NCBI GenBank assembly: GCA_019119745.1
Contig: DWWI01000203.1
Span: forward strand, 1-15,521
Origin: Candidatus Mediterraneibacter gallistercoris
Lineage (GTDB): Bacteria > Bacillota_A > Clostridia > Lachnospirales > Lachnospiraceae
Length of the DNA: 15,521 nt
Direction: 5' to 3'
How positions within the stretch are numbered: the first letter of the stretch is position 1; each line of letters starts with the position of its first letter. This document shows, piece after piece, positions 7,126-15,383 of the stretch. Made by a program: the position numbers and the translations under genes. The notes beneath the pieces are model-generated. The model worked only from the letters and a program-made list of their open reading frames with translations. It was not told the DNA's origin and ran no database searches.

Positions 7126-7954
7126 AGATCCGGTTAAAGTAGGAAAGATTGTCAAATCCGCTCTGCTCCGCAATTTCAAGGACAGAGGCGTCTGAAGACT
7201 TCAGCAGTCGCTCCGCCATTGTCAGGCGGTAGTCATTGAGATATTCGATGAATCCTGTTCCCATATGCTGCTTGAAGAATTTCATGAAATGGGATTTGCT
7301 GTAGTAGGTGAGAGCCGCCATATCGTCGATAGTGATGTGCTCTGCATAATGCTCTTCCACATATTTTAATATAGTCTTCATTTTTTCAAGAGACTTCGTC
7401 TGGGACACAGACGCGGTCTCTTTTTTCTGCCTGTTGGAGATGAGCAGATAGAAGAACTGAAAGAGAAGCCCTTTTACCGCGAGCTGGTAACCCTCTGTCC
7501 TGGCGTCGCAGAGCAGGTCAATCTGACGAATGCACTCTGAGACGTCTTTGTAATAGGACAGGGCGGGCGTCAGGAAAGTCTCGGAAGGAATCTCTCCGTT
7601 TATAAAGGGAAGGATGAAACGGACAGCGCACAGATCATTATCGCCGGATATAAGCAGTTCCGGCTTTAATATGATATTTTCGTACTCCATGGTATATGTC
7701 TGATCCTGTTCGATGGAGTGGAGCTGCCCGGGGCGGATAAGGACGATATCCCCGGATGTGACAGAACGCTTCTCCAGATCAGCAGATACAATTCCCTTCC
7801 CTTTTTTGATGACGATGAGCTCCAGCTCTGCGTGCCAGTGGAGGGGGACGTGAGGAAAGTCCTGGGGAATGGAGCAGAGATATGTGTTGTATGGAAATTC
7901 CGCTGTCGTGTGCGATTTTGTTTCGTGGTAATTCTGGTATTCATTCAGATTCAT
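7058..7954 (-). CDS. AraC-family transcriptional regulator
   Basis: The product is 298 aa. The N-terminal half is cupin-like (HWHAELELIVIKKGKG, then GDIVLIRPGQLHSIE), the usual ligand pocket. The C-terminal 100 residues hold the two AraC helix-turn-helix motifs (ITIDDMAALTYYSKSHFMKF, and SVLEIAEQSGFDNLSYFNRI) ending FKRKYGMPPGKWR. I start it at ATG 7954 with AGAGG 6 nt upstream; the longer frame from 8011 adds 19 residues without a ribosome site. It is divergent from glgP-malQ, so control of alpha-glucan use is likely but inferred. The tail after GKWRSA (DNSLHTI) lies in DNA belonging to the operon 2 AP2-like gene, so the original stop appears to have been replaced. No terminator separates the converging genes. 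Confidence 0.92.
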   Translation of the reverse strand: MNLNEYQNYHETKSHTTAEFPYNTYLCSIPQDFPHVPLHWHAELELIVIKKGKGIVSADLEKRSVTSGDIVLIRPGQLHSIEQDQTYTMEYENIILKPELLISGDNDLCAVRFILPFINGEIPSETFLTPALSYYKDVSECIRQIDLLCDARTEGYQLAVKGLLFQFFYLLISNRQKKETASVSQTKSLEKMKTILKYVEEHYAEHITIDDMAALTYYSKSHFMKFFKQHMGTGFIEYLNDYRLTMAERLLKSSDASVLEIAEQSGFDNLSYFNRIFKRKYGMPPGKWRSADNSLHTI

Positions 7955-7988
7955 AACAGGCCTCTTTAATAATATATAACAGTTCAGC

Positions 7989-8036
7989 CGGCGCCATTCG
8001 CAAAGCCGCACTGGCGTGCTTACTGCGGCTGCGCCG
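7989..8036. other. GC-rich nested inverted repeat in the AraC/glgP divergent region
   Basis: AGCCGCA (8004-8010) pairs with TGCGGCT (8024-8030), and the next bases GCGCCG (8031-8036) pair with CGGCGC (7989-7994) across a 9-nt bulge. There is no T-run, so it is not an ordinary terminator. It lies in the 5' leader of the AraC gene and may be a structured leader or a small repeat element. Confidence 0.35.
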
Positions 8037-8087
8037 CTTCTTTGCTCATAAACAGGCGCTCAGCTATGGCGGAACTGTCGATGATAG

Positions 8088-8099
8088 TATTGTACAATA
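8088..8099. promoter_or_regulatory. Perfect 12-bp palindrome upstream of glgP
   Basis: TATTGTACAATA is a perfect palindrome about 40 bp before the glgP -10 box. It could be an operator. It also contains TACAAT, so a second promoter is not excluded, though no -35 stands at the right distance. Confidence 0.35.
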
Positions 8100-8119
8100 A
8101 AAGGAAAGTATATTGCAAG

Positions 8120-8144
8120 AAATTCTGTAGAATTGGTACTATAA
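8120..8144 (+). promoter_or_regulatory. glgP promoter region with overlapping palindrome
   Basis: A perfect TATAAT lies at 8139-8144. The expected -35 position is poor (TTGCAA stands 21 bp away), typical of an activator-dependent promoter. AATTCT-GT-AGAATT (8120-8133) is an inverted repeat occupying the spacer, a likely protein-binding site. The divergent AraC-type gene is the obvious candidate regulator. Confidence 0.5.
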
Positions 8145-8200
8145 TGCGAATCATAGAGATAAGACATATGGATTCTTTTTTTGAAAGGAGAACTACTATC

Positions 8201-10456
8201 ATGAACATTCAGGAAAAGGTAGAAGCGTACCTTGGAAAGCCGGTCGCACAGGCTTCCAACAAAGAAATCTATGACGGACTGCTCACTATCGTACAGGAGA
8301 TGGCGGCAGAAAAAGAGCGCACAGACAGCAAGAAGAAACTTTATTACATTTCAGCAGAGTTCCTGATCGGAAAGCTGCTCTCCAACAATATGATAAACTT
8401 AGGCATCTATCAGGAAGTAAAAGAGATGCTGGAGAAGAATGGCAAAGACATCTGTGAGATCGAAGAAGTAGAGCCGGAGCCGTCACTTGGAAACGGCGGG
8501 CTGGGACGTCTGGCTGCTTGCTTCCTTGACTCTATCGCAACACTTGGTCTTGCGGGAGACGGAATCGGTCTGAACTATCATCTCGGTCTGTTCAAGCAGG
8601 AATTCGAAAATCATCTGCAGAAGGAGACTCCGAATCCGTGGATCGAGGAGAAATCATGGCTTAAGAAGACTGACACAGTATATCCGGTGCAGTTTAAAGG
8701 GCTCAATGTCAATGCGAGAATGTATGACATTGAAGTGACAGGCTACAATAACAAGACAAATAAACTTCATCTTTTCGATATTGACTCTGTGGATGAGTCT
8801 ATCGTGGAAGACGGAATTGATTTCAATAAAGAAGACATCCAGAAGAACCTGACGCTGTTCCTTTATCCGGACGACAGCGATGAACAGGGAAGACTGCTCC
8901 GTATCTACCAGCAGTACTTCATGGTAAGCAGCGGCGCGCAGCTCATTCTCGACGAGTGCACGGCAAAGGGAAGCAACCTGTATGACCTGCCGGATTACGC
9001 GGTGATCCAGATCAACGATACACATCCGACTATGGTGATCCCGGAACTGATCCGTCTGCTTATGGAGAGAGGCATGGATATGGACGACGCTATCGATGTA
9101 GTATCCAGAACATGTGCATATACAAACCATACCATTCTTGCCGAGGCGCTTGAAAAATGGCCGGTAGACTACCTGAAGAAAGTGGTTCCCCAGCTTATGC
9201 CGATCATCGAGGTGCTGGATGACAAAGTAAGAAGAAAATACGAGGATGAGAGCGTTGCCATCATCGACCGCAATGACACAGTGCATATGGCGCATATCGA
9301 TATCCACTACGGATTCAGTGTAAACGGTGTTGCAGCGCTGCACACAGAGATCCTCAAGAACTCTGAGCTGAACAACTTCTACAAGATTTATCCGGAGAAG
9401 TTCAACAATAAGACAAACGGAATCACATTCCGACGCTGGCTCATTCACTGCAATCCGCGTCTGACCGCCCTGTTGGACGAGACGATCGGAAAGGGATACA
9501 AGAAAGACGCCGCAGAGCTTGAGAAACTTCTGGCGTACAAAGATGATGACAAAGTCCTTGATAAACTGCTCGAGATCAAGCACAAGAATAAAGAAGATCT
9601 CTGTGCTTACCTGCGTGAGACTCAGGGACTGGAAGTAAGCCCGGATACAATCTTTGACATTCAGGTAAAACGTCTCCACGAGTACAAACGTCAGCAGCTG
9701 AACGCACTGTATATCATTGATAAATATCTGGAGATCAAGGCAGGAAAGATTCCGGCAGCTCCGGTGACAGCGATCTTCGGTGCGAAAGCAGCTCCGGCTT
9801 ACGTGATCGCGAAAGATATTATTCACCTGATCCTCTGCCTGCAGGAGATCATCAACAATGATCCTGAGGTAAACAAATACCTGAGAGTTGTCATGGTAGA
9901 GAACTACAATGTGACAAAGGCCGGCAAGCTGATCCCTGCATGTGATATTTCCGAGCAGATCTCCCTTGCTTCCAAAGAGGCCAGCGGAACAGGAAATATG
10001 AAGTTCATGCTCAACGGCGCCGTGACTCTTGGAACAGAGGACGGAGCAAACGTAGAGATCCACGAGGCTGTAGGCGACGACAATATCTTTGTATTCGGCG
10101 CGTCCAGCGATGAAGTGATCGAGCATTACGCAAAGGCTGATTATGTTGCGAAAGATTACTATGAGAACAATGAGGCGATCAAAGCAGCGGTTGACTTCAT
10201 CACAAGTGATGAGATGCTGAAAGTCGGCTGCGAGGAAAACCTGACACGCCTGAAAAATGAGCTGATCAACAAAGACTGGTTCATGACATTCTTAGACTTT
10301 GATTCTTATAAAGAGACAAAAGAAAAAGCCCTTGCGGCATACGCAGACAGAAAAACGTGGGCGAAGATGGCTCTGGTCAATATTGCGAAAGCAGGATTCT
10401 TCTCATCTGACCGTACCATCGAAGAGTACAACAGAGACATCTGGCATCTGCAGTAG
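8201..10456 (+). CDS. glgP: Glycogen/maltodextrin phosphorylase
   Basis: This cytosolic GT35 enzyme releases glucose-1-phosphate from the non-reducing ends of alpha-1,4-glucans using phosphate. The product is 751 aa, on the short side for the family but colinear with it. The glycine-rich motif [15 protein letters not shown] starts at residue 97, [10 protein letters not shown] lies around 489-498, and the PLP-lysine motif [15 protein letters not shown] places Lys601 as the cofactor Schiff base, followed by [10 protein letters not shown]. The start at ATG 8201 has AAAGGAG 10 nt upstream; the open frame extends upstream to 8042, but that part resembles no phosphorylase. malQ follows after 21 bp. 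Glycogen or imported maltodextrin could be the substrate; sequence alone does not separate the two. Long minus-strand openings across it are shadows. Confidence 0.95.
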   Translation: MNIQEKVEAYLGKPVAQASNKEIYDGLLTIVQEMAAEKERTDSKKKLYYISAEFLIGKLLSNNMINLGIYQEVKEMLEKNGKDICEIEEVEPEPSLGNGGLGRLAACFLDSIATLGLAGDGIGLNYHLGLFKQEFENHLQKETPNPWIEEKSWLKKTDTVYPVQFKGLNVNARMYDIEVTGYNNKTNKLHLFDIDSVDESIVEDGIDFNKEDIQKNLTLFLYPDDSDEQGRLLRIYQQYFMVSSGAQLILDECTAKGSNLYDLPDYAVIQINDTHPTMVIPELIRLLMERGMDMDDAIDVVSRTCAYTNHTILAEALEKWPVDYLKKVVPQLMPIIEVLDDKVRRKYEDESVAIIDRNDTVHMAHIDIHYGFSVNGVAALHTEILKNSELNNFYKIYPEKFNNKTNGITFRRWLIHCNPRLTALLDETIGKGYKKDAAELEKLLAYKDDDKVLDKLLEIKHKNKEDLCAYLRETQGLEVSPDTIFDIQVKRLHEYKRQQLNALYIIDKYLEIKAGKIPAAPVTAIFGAKAAPAYVIAKDIIHLILCLQEIINNDPEVNKYLRVVMVENYNVTKAGKLIPACDISEQISLASKEASGTGNMKFMLNGAVTLGTEDGANVEIHEAVGDDNIFVFGASSDEVIEHYAKADYVAKDYYENNEAIKAAVDFITSDEMLKVGCEENLTRLKNELINKDWFMTFLDFDSYKETKEKALAAYADRKTWAKMALVNIAKAGFFSSDRTIEEYNRDIWHLQ

Positions 10457-10477
10457 TAGAAGAAAGGAAAAAAAGAA

Positions 10478-11968
10478 ATGAAAAGAGCAAGCGGAATCTT
10501 ATTACCGATATTTTCCCTTCCGTCAAAGTACGGAATCGGATGTTTCTCAAAGGATGCGTATAAATTCGTGGATATGTTAAAAGAGGCGGGCCAGAGTTAC
10601 TGGCAGATACTTCCGCTTGGACCGACTGGTTACGGGGATTCCCCGTACCAGTCTTTCTCCACGTTCGCCGGCAATCCGTATTTTATCGACCTGAAGACGC
10701 TCATCAAAGAAGGACTTCTGACGAAGAAAGAGTGCAAGGCATATGATTTCGGTGATCAGGCAGACTGCATCGATTATGAGAAAATCTATAATTCCAGATT
10801 TAAAGCACTGAAAAAAGCATATGACCGTTTCTGTGAAAAGGGCGGCGAAGACGAAGAAGACTATGTGAAGTTTGTCACGGATCAGGCATTCTGGCTGGAC
10901 GACTACAGCCTGTATATGGCCATAAAGGACAGCAAAGGCGGAGTGAGCTGGAACGAATGGGATGCACCTTTGAAGAACCGCGAGGCAGACGCACTGGCAG
11001 AAGCGAGAGAAAAACTCGCGGAGGAGATCGGATTCTACAAATTCCAGCAGTATGAATTTGATAAGCAGTGGAAAAAGCTTCACGCATATGCGAATGAGAA
11101 AGGCATTCAGATCATCGGTGATATCCCTATCTATGTGGCGTTTGACAGCGCGGATACATGGGCTGCTCCCGAGATGTTCCAGTTTGACGAGAACAATGAG
11201 CCGACCGGAGTGGCAGGATGTCCGCCGGATGCATTTTCCGCAACAGGACAGCTCTGGGGAAACCCTCTCTATGACTGGGATTATCACAAAAAGACAGGGT
11301 ATGAGTGGTGGATCAAAAGGATTGAGTACTGTTTCAAGCTTTATGATGTGGTGCGTATCGATCATTTCCGCGGCTTCGATGAGTATTACGCAATTCCGTA
11401 CGGTGAAGATACAGCCGTAAACGGCAAATGGATGCCGGGACCGGGAATGGATCTGTTCCGAGCCATTGAGGCGAAGCTTGGCAGACCGGCGATCATCGCC
11501 GAAGACCTTGGTTTCCTTACGCCAAGCGTGCTCCAGCTTTTAAAAGACAGCGGATTCCCGGGTATGAAAGTGCTCCAGTTCGCATTCGACGCCCGTGAGT
11601 CCTCCAACTATCTGCCCCATACTTATCCGACTAACTGTGTAGTCTACACTGGTACTCACGACAATGATACGACAAGAGGCTGGTACCATGAAGTCGGAAA
11701 AGACGCCAGAAATTTTGCAAAAGAATATATGTGCAAGGAAAGACTTGATGAGGATACGCTGACGAAAGACTTCATCGCCATGGCGATGAGCAGTGTTGCC
11801 GATCTGTGTGTAATTCCTATGCAGGATTACCTGAATCTTGGCAGCGAGGCGCGTATCAATATTCCATCCACACTCGGCGGAAACTGGGTATGGAGAATGA
11901 AGAAAGGACAGTTCGATAAAGCGACGGTAAAAGAGATCGCAAGAGTGACAGAACTGTACGGAAGATAG
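10478..11968 (+). CDS. malQ: 4-alpha-glucanotransferase (amylomaltase)
   Basis: This 496-aa GH77 enzyme moves alpha-1,4-glucan segments between chains and frees glucose. It remakes longer chains for the phosphorylase when the chains become too short, hence the pairing with glgP. The N-terminus (RASGILLPIFSLPSKYGIG, then LPLGPTGYGDSPYQSFSTFA) is typical. Catalytic residues are visible: nucleophile Asp295 in VRIDHFRGF, acid/base Glu342 in IAEDLG, and Asp395 in GTHDNDT. The C-terminal part NIPSTLGGNWVWRM is also standard. The start has GAAAGGA about 10 nt upstream and lies 21 bp after the glgP stop, so the two are one transcription unit. The gene is full length. Confidence 0.95.
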   Translation: MKRASGILLPIFSLPSKYGIGCFSKDAYKFVDMLKEAGQSYWQILPLGPTGYGDSPYQSFSTFAGNPYFIDLKTLIKEGLLTKKECKAYDFGDQADCIDYEKIYNSRFKALKKAYDRFCEKGGEDEEDYVKFVTDQAFWLDDYSLYMAIKDSKGGVSWNEWDAPLKNREADALAEAREKLAEEIGFYKFQQYEFDKQWKKLHAYANEKGIQIIGDIPIYVAFDSADTWAAPEMFQFDENNEPTGVAGCPPDAFSATGQLWGNPLYDWDYHKKTGYEWWIKRIEYCFKLYDVVRIDHFRGFDEYYAIPYGEDTAVNGKWMPGPGMDLFRAIEAKLGRPAIIAEDLGFLTPSVLQLLKDSGFPGMKVLQFAFDARESSNYLPHTYPTNCVVYTGTHDNDTTRGWYHEVGKDARNFAKEYMCKERLDEDTLTKDFIAMAMSSVADLCVIPMQDYLNLGSEARINIPSTLGGNWVWRMKKGQFDKATVKEIARVTELYGR

Positions 11969-12010
11969 AATTACCCCTTGTCGGGAACTTAAACAGATAT
12001 AAGATATGAG

Positions 12011-12086
12011 AAAACCAATCAGATACAGTGGAAATTTGGAAAATGCCTTCCCGTTCCACTATAGCTGATTGGTTTTGTATGTTTTT
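12011..12086. terminator. Large terminator between malQ and the Rpn-like gene
   Basis: AAAACCAATCAG (12011-12022) pairs with CTGATTGGTTTT (12065-12076), and AGTGGAA (12027-12033) pairs with TTCCACT (12054-12060), separated by a 4-nt mismatch (ATAC against ATAG). A run of Ts follows at 12082-12086. The outer stem ends in four Ts on both strands, so it may serve the two converging genes. Confidence 0.8.
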
Positions 12087-12135
12087 ATAATAAAATTTTA
12101 TTATTAGTCATGACTGTAAATTATATAATAGAGAT

Positions 12136-13122
12136 TTAATTCTCTCCACGCCATCTACGGAGGATACTTTCACTTGACTCTCCAGGATATTTCCGCACCA
12201 GCCGGTAGATATCCCGTATCTCATCTGCATTTTCTTCAAGCTCAGCAGCAGTCTCTTCAAGTGTTTTGTTCTTTTGGCATTTTTTTTGGATCATGGTGAT
12301 TATCATCAGACTTTTACCTTTTTCCATTCCTCTTTCTTCTACCAGATCACTTAAATTACACATTTGATTCAGCTCCTTTCCGAGATCATTGTTGACTTTG
12401 ATTTGAAATTTATTTTCTAGATTCTGAATTTTTTCCTTTACTGGTAATCTGGATGACAGCAGTGTATTAAGCATAGCTGTCAACTGTGATTGGTTTTCGG
12501 ATGTCTCATTCAGGCATATTATAATTACAGATAGTTTATCGTATCCCTTTACCCGGTCGGGTATACCTGAAACATAATCGGTTTTCTTTATACTGTACTT
12601 TGATATGGCGTTACCGATTGTTGCAGGGGCATTCATACAGATCCATATAGAATAGACTTTTTTAATATCATCATAATGAGAGTACGAGAATTCTGTTCCG
12701 AGTTGTGATGATATCAATCTGGATCCATAGAAAATGCCGCGAGTTACAATATCATATCCGGGATAGAAATCTTTCTGTGCCTCTATGTTGATGATAAGTT
12801 TAATCTGTCGGTGGATTTCCCCGATCCGGACAGAAAAGCGGATGTCGAAGAAGACGGCACCTTCATCAGGAATCTTGTCCTCATTCATTTCTCCGGTTAT
12901 TCTGCTATTTGTATATCCGGGTTCTATTCGTTCCGATGAGATTTCAGGATCCCCATCAATACAGTTTCGGATTTGAGAAAAAGTCATTTCAGCAAACTCG
13001 GACACTGTAAATTTTAGTATCCACGTGAGGATCGATTTATTCGCAAGTATCCGTTTGCAATAGGCGTCGTAACGAGCCTTTCCGTTGGCAAGTGCGATAT
13101 CTTTTGTCAGTTCATTTGTCAT
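12136..13122 (-). CDS. Rpn-like PD-(D/E)XK nuclease family protein
   Basis: The product is 328 aa and resembles the large Rpn / PDDEXK-transposase-related family common in Lachnospiraceae. These are nucleases thought to promote recombination, and they are often annotated as transposases without evidence of movement. The core shows the expected order: EGAVFFDIRF with Asp93, then IKLIINIEAQKDFYPGYDIV with Glu114 and Gln116, then FYGSRLISSQ. The C-terminus holds EERGMEKGKSLMIITMI, followed by a helical acidic tail. The start ATG has AAAGGG 8 nt upstream. No inverted repeats or target duplications are seen around it, so I treat it as a single resident gene. It is intact. Its stop faces malQ across the shared terminator. 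Confidence 0.8.
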   Translation of the reverse strand: MTNELTKDIALANGKARYDAYCKRILANKSILTWILKFTVSEFAEMTFSQIRNCIDGDPEISSERIEPGYTNSRITGEMNEDKIPDEGAVFFDIRFSVRIGEIHRQIKLIINIEAQKDFYPGYDIVTRGIFYGSRLISSQLGTEFSYSHYDDIKKVYSIWICMNAPATIGNAISKYSIKKTDYVSGIPDRVKGYDKLSVIIICLNETSENQSQLTAMLNTLLSSRLPVKEKIQNLENKFQIKVNNDLGKELNQMCNLSDLVEERGMEKGKSLMIITMIQKKCQKNKTLEETAAELEENADEIRDIYRLVRKYPGESSESILRRWRGEN

Positions 13123-13483
13123 AGGCTTTTCCCTTTCTTAATAATAGCATATGTTTATGAGTGTCTCAAGCTGATGAATTCTGTCTCGTGAATTGTGAGA
13201 CATAGACTTGTTTATGAAATTCTGCGGCATGGATATGATATGGTGTGATAACTGTCTGCCGTCTGAATTTAGGTGAATCAAATATAACATATGGCTGTTG
13301 CAGAGGCAATCCTATATTTATAAAGAAAGTATAAAAATTAACTAATTGGTGATGTGGTTTTACATACATTTCACATGGATTTAATTACAGGAAGTATATT
13401 CCCTGATACAATGGACAATGATCAAAAGGCCTTATTGATCCTTATGAATAACTGATTCGTTACATAACAGGAGGAATCTGTCT
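13123..13483 (+). other. Intergenic region before the secreted-protein genes
   Basis: No supported gene; the minus-strand 67-codon opening in it has no ribosome site. A possible promoter for the next genes is TTGCAG (13298-13303) with TATAAA (13319-13324), but the 15-bp spacer is short. AGGAGG at 13469-13474 belongs to the next gene. Confidence 0.4.
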
Positions 13484-14002
13484 ATGAAGAAAAGAATAAT
13501 CGCCTTATTTATGATGGCGGCAGTGTGTGCGGCGGTTCCGGGTACGGCTTTGGCCGCAGAGCAGGAGGCGAGCCAGGAACAGCAGATCAGTGTGACGCTG
13601 ACAGCGGAACCGGAGTATACGGTGACTATTCCGTCTTCTGTGTCCATGGGAAATGAAGGTACATATGTAGATGTTACTGCCTCTGATATCAGAAATCTGC
13701 CGGAAGGCAAAAAGATTTCTGTGACGATTGCGGGCACAGATAAATACAAGGATCAGATGATTGTCGAGGCGGATACTTCGCCGAGAACAACTCTGCGCTA
13801 CCAGATTATTTCTGATGATGGAGAACTCATCGAGACGAATGCTTCCACAGGAGCGTCAGGCGTTGGAAAGGAAGTTTTATCATTCACTGAAAATGCTACA
13901 AAACAGTATCAGATCAAGCCGGTGATCGGTGGAAGATATGAGTATGGCGTGGCATATACAGGCAGCATAACCTTTGGGATTGAAGTGACGGATGAAGAAT
14001 AA
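13484..14002 (+). CDS. Small secreted surface-type protein, paralog 1
   Basis: The product is 172 aa. A clear signal peptide (MKKRII, a hydrophobic core, then GTALAA with cleavage near residue 25) sends it out of the cell. The mature part is beta-rich: YTVTIPSSVSMG, VTASDIRNLPEGKKISVTIAG, VLSFTENATKQYQIKP, and the end YTGSITFGIEVTDEE. The same blocks occur in the protein at 14712-15272, so the two are paralogs. There is no LPXTG motif and no membrane anchor at the end. AGGAGG lies 9 nt before the ATG. It resembles small immunoglobulin-like or pilin-like surface proteins of Lachnospiraceae, but I cannot name a family. It probably belongs with the next two genes in a surface locus. Confidence 0.75.
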   Translation: MKKRIIALFMMAAVCAAVPGTALAAEQEASQEQQISVTLTAEPEYTVTIPSSVSMGNEGTYVDVTASDIRNLPEGKKISVTIAGTDKYKDQMIVEADTSPRTTLRYQIISDDGELIETNASTGASGVGKEVLSFTENATKQYQIKPVIGGRYEYGVAYTGSITFGIEVTDEE

Positions 14003-14136
14003 GCGCTTCCCTGATTTCCGGCGCGGACGTGCCGGATGCGGGTAAAGACGCGGACGGATTTCCTCTGGCCCTTGTCTGCGCGGCAGGCGGTTTAAGTGTG
14101 ATCATCGTCAAGAATGCAGAAAAGGCCAAATACTAA
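13996..14136 (+). pseudogene. Remnant of a membrane-anchor C-terminus
   Basis: This frame without a start begins just after an in-frame TGA (13993-13995) and ends at TAA 14134-14136. It reads like the end of a surface protein: a small polar stretch (SGADVPDAGKDADG), a hydrophobic span (FPLALVCAAGGLSVIIV) and a short basic tail (KNAEKAKY). It is out of frame with the upstream secreted protein, whose own stop matches that of its paralog. It is therefore probably left over from another, mostly deleted gene. Confidence 0.4.
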
Positions 14137-14170
14137 TCTAGATAAATAACGAAAGAAGTGTACAGATTAT

Positions 14171-14686
14171 ATGCAGAAACATAGAAATAAAAGGGTGGTC
14201 CTCTGGATTGTCCTGACAGTTATTATTGTTGCGGTTATTGCCGTGTTATCTATTGCGATATGGAATTTTGCGACGTCCAGAGGCAATGAAGAAAATCAGG
14301 ACAGCAGGGGAATTGTTTTCGATGAAGACGCAGAAGACTGGGATGGCGATATAAAAGATCTGTCTGAAGGGCAGACGGGAATAAAGATTCCGGGGTATGG
14401 AGATATTACAGTACCTGCCGGAGAAAATATATGGAATATAACATTGGCCAATCCGGAAGATAATGAATGCTATTTTAAGTATACTATTACTGTAGATGAT
14501 GAGGAGACGCCGATTTACGAATCTGATCTGATAGAGCCCGGCAAGGCTGTCAGAGAATTCGAGGTGTCGCAGCCCCTTGATCCCGGGGACTATGAAATAC
14601 ATCTGAATATTTCTACCTATTCCATGGACGACACAATGACGCCGATGAACGGCGCTGTAGTCAAGGCGGATTTGCATGTAATCTGA
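14171..14686 (+). CDS. Membrane-anchored extracellular protein of unknown family
   Basis: The product is 171 aa. A short basic start (MQKHRNKR) is followed by one transmembrane segment (about residues 9-31, VVLWIVLTVIIVAVIAVLSI), then an acidic linker and a beta-type outer domain: IKIPGYGDITVPAGENIWNI, NPEDNECYFKYTITVDDEE, PIYESDLIEPGKAVREFEV, LDPGDYEIHLNISTYS. The topology is N-in, domain outside. It stands between two related secreted proteins with short gaps, so it is likely their membrane partner or tether. The ribosome site is weak (GAAAGAAG about 12 nt upstream). I recall similar genes beside small surface proteins in Lachnospiraceae but know no function. Confidence 0.7.
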   Translation: MQKHRNKRVVLWIVLTVIIVAVIAVLSIAIWNFATSRGNEENQDSRGIVFDEDAEDWDGDIKDLSEGQTGIKIPGYGDITVPAGENIWNITLANPEDNECYFKYTITVDDEETPIYESDLIEPGKAVREFEVSQPLDPGDYEIHLNISTYSMDDTMTPMNGAVVKADLHVI

Positions 14687-14711
14687 CAGCAGACTGAAAG
14701 GAGAAGGTCTT

Positions 14712-15272
14712 ATGAGAAAAATTGCATTTGGAGCAGCACTTTTAGCAGCAGTATCAATGTTTGGTTCCGTGCCGGTAAATGCGGCAAATACGACATCCGG
14801 AAGAACAGATCTGAGCCTGTACGTGGCAAATGATCCGGTTTATACAGTGACAGTTCCTGAGACTGTAGCACTCAGCGCTACTGAAAATACTCAGGTACCG
14901 ATCACGGCAAGCGATGTTAAATATATACCGGAAGGCAAGAAAATTTCTGTAACACTCGACAGAGGAAACGGTACTTTCGGCAGATTATATCTGGAAGGTA
15001 CAAATGAAGAGACAGGGAAAGAGTACATGATGACATTATATGTCAAAGGTACAGACGGCGAGTTCAAAATGGGCGCCCTTGAGAATCAGATCAGAGGCAT
15101 GGAGCTTGCTTCTTTCACGGAAGACGGCACAATGAATTATGAACTCCGCCCGGCATCTCTGAATTATCCGGATTCAACAGCGGATAATCTTGTTATCCAG
15201 AAGGGAGTACACTACAGCGGATATGTTACCTATGGTATCGAGCTCACAGATATCAACGCAGATAACGAGTAA
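14712..15272 (+). CDS. Small secreted surface-type protein, paralog 2
   Basis: The product is 186 aa, with a signal peptide (MRKIAFG, hydrophobic core, VPVNAA, cleavage near residue 25). The mature blocks parallel the protein at 13484-14002: YTVTVPETVALS, ITASDVKYIPEGKKISVTLD, ELASFTEDGTMNYELRP, and HYSGYVTYGIELTD at the end. No anchor or sorting motif is present. AAAGGAG lies 8 nt before the ATG, 25 bp after the preceding stop, so it is in one operon with the membrane-anchored protein. The strongest terminator of this region follows. Low similarity outside the shared blocks suggests an old duplication with different binding surfaces. Confidence 0.75.
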   Translation: MRKIAFGAALLAAVSMFGSVPVNAANTTSGRTDLSLYVANDPVYTVTVPETVALSATENTQVPITASDVKYIPEGKKISVTLDRGNGTFGRLYLEGTNEETGKEYMMTLYVKGTDGEFKMGALENQIRGMELASFTEDGTMNYELRPASLNYPDSTADNLVIQKGVHYSGYVTYGIELTDINADNE

Positions 15273-15315
15273 TGTACTGTCCGGTATTATAATAACTTCA
15301 CAGATAAAGATAGCG

Positions 15316-15353
15316 TTCAGACTGACATATCAGGTCAGTCTGAATTCGTTTTT
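15316..15353 (+). terminator. Intrinsic terminator of the secreted-protein operon
   Basis: A perfect 11-bp stem, TTCAGACTGAC (15316-15326) with GTCAGTCTGAA (15334-15344), has a 7-nt loop and then TTCG and five Ts. Confidence 0.9.
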
Positions 15354-15373
15354 GGGGATACTTTGGTATCCCC
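15354..15373. repeat. Perfect 8-bp hairpin between converging genes
   Basis: GGGGATAC (15354-15361) and GTATCCCC (15366-15373) are separated by TTTG. No T-run follows on either strand, but it lies 10 bp after the minus-strand gene end and may help stop that transcript or protect its 3' end. Confidence 0.5.
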
Positions 15374-15383
15374 AATACGAAAT

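Noticed and set aside
8654..10126. Long minus-strand opening (490 codons) across glgP
   Set aside because: It is a codon-bias shadow of a clearly conserved phosphorylase gene, with no ribosome site and no recognisable domain.
12136..13122. Insertion sequence
   Set aside because: The protein is Rpn-like (often labelled a transposase), but no terminal inverted repeats or target-site duplications are visible around it.
13166..13369. 67-codon minus-strand gene
   Set aside because: No ribosome binding site, no recognisable motif and composition like non-coding DNA.
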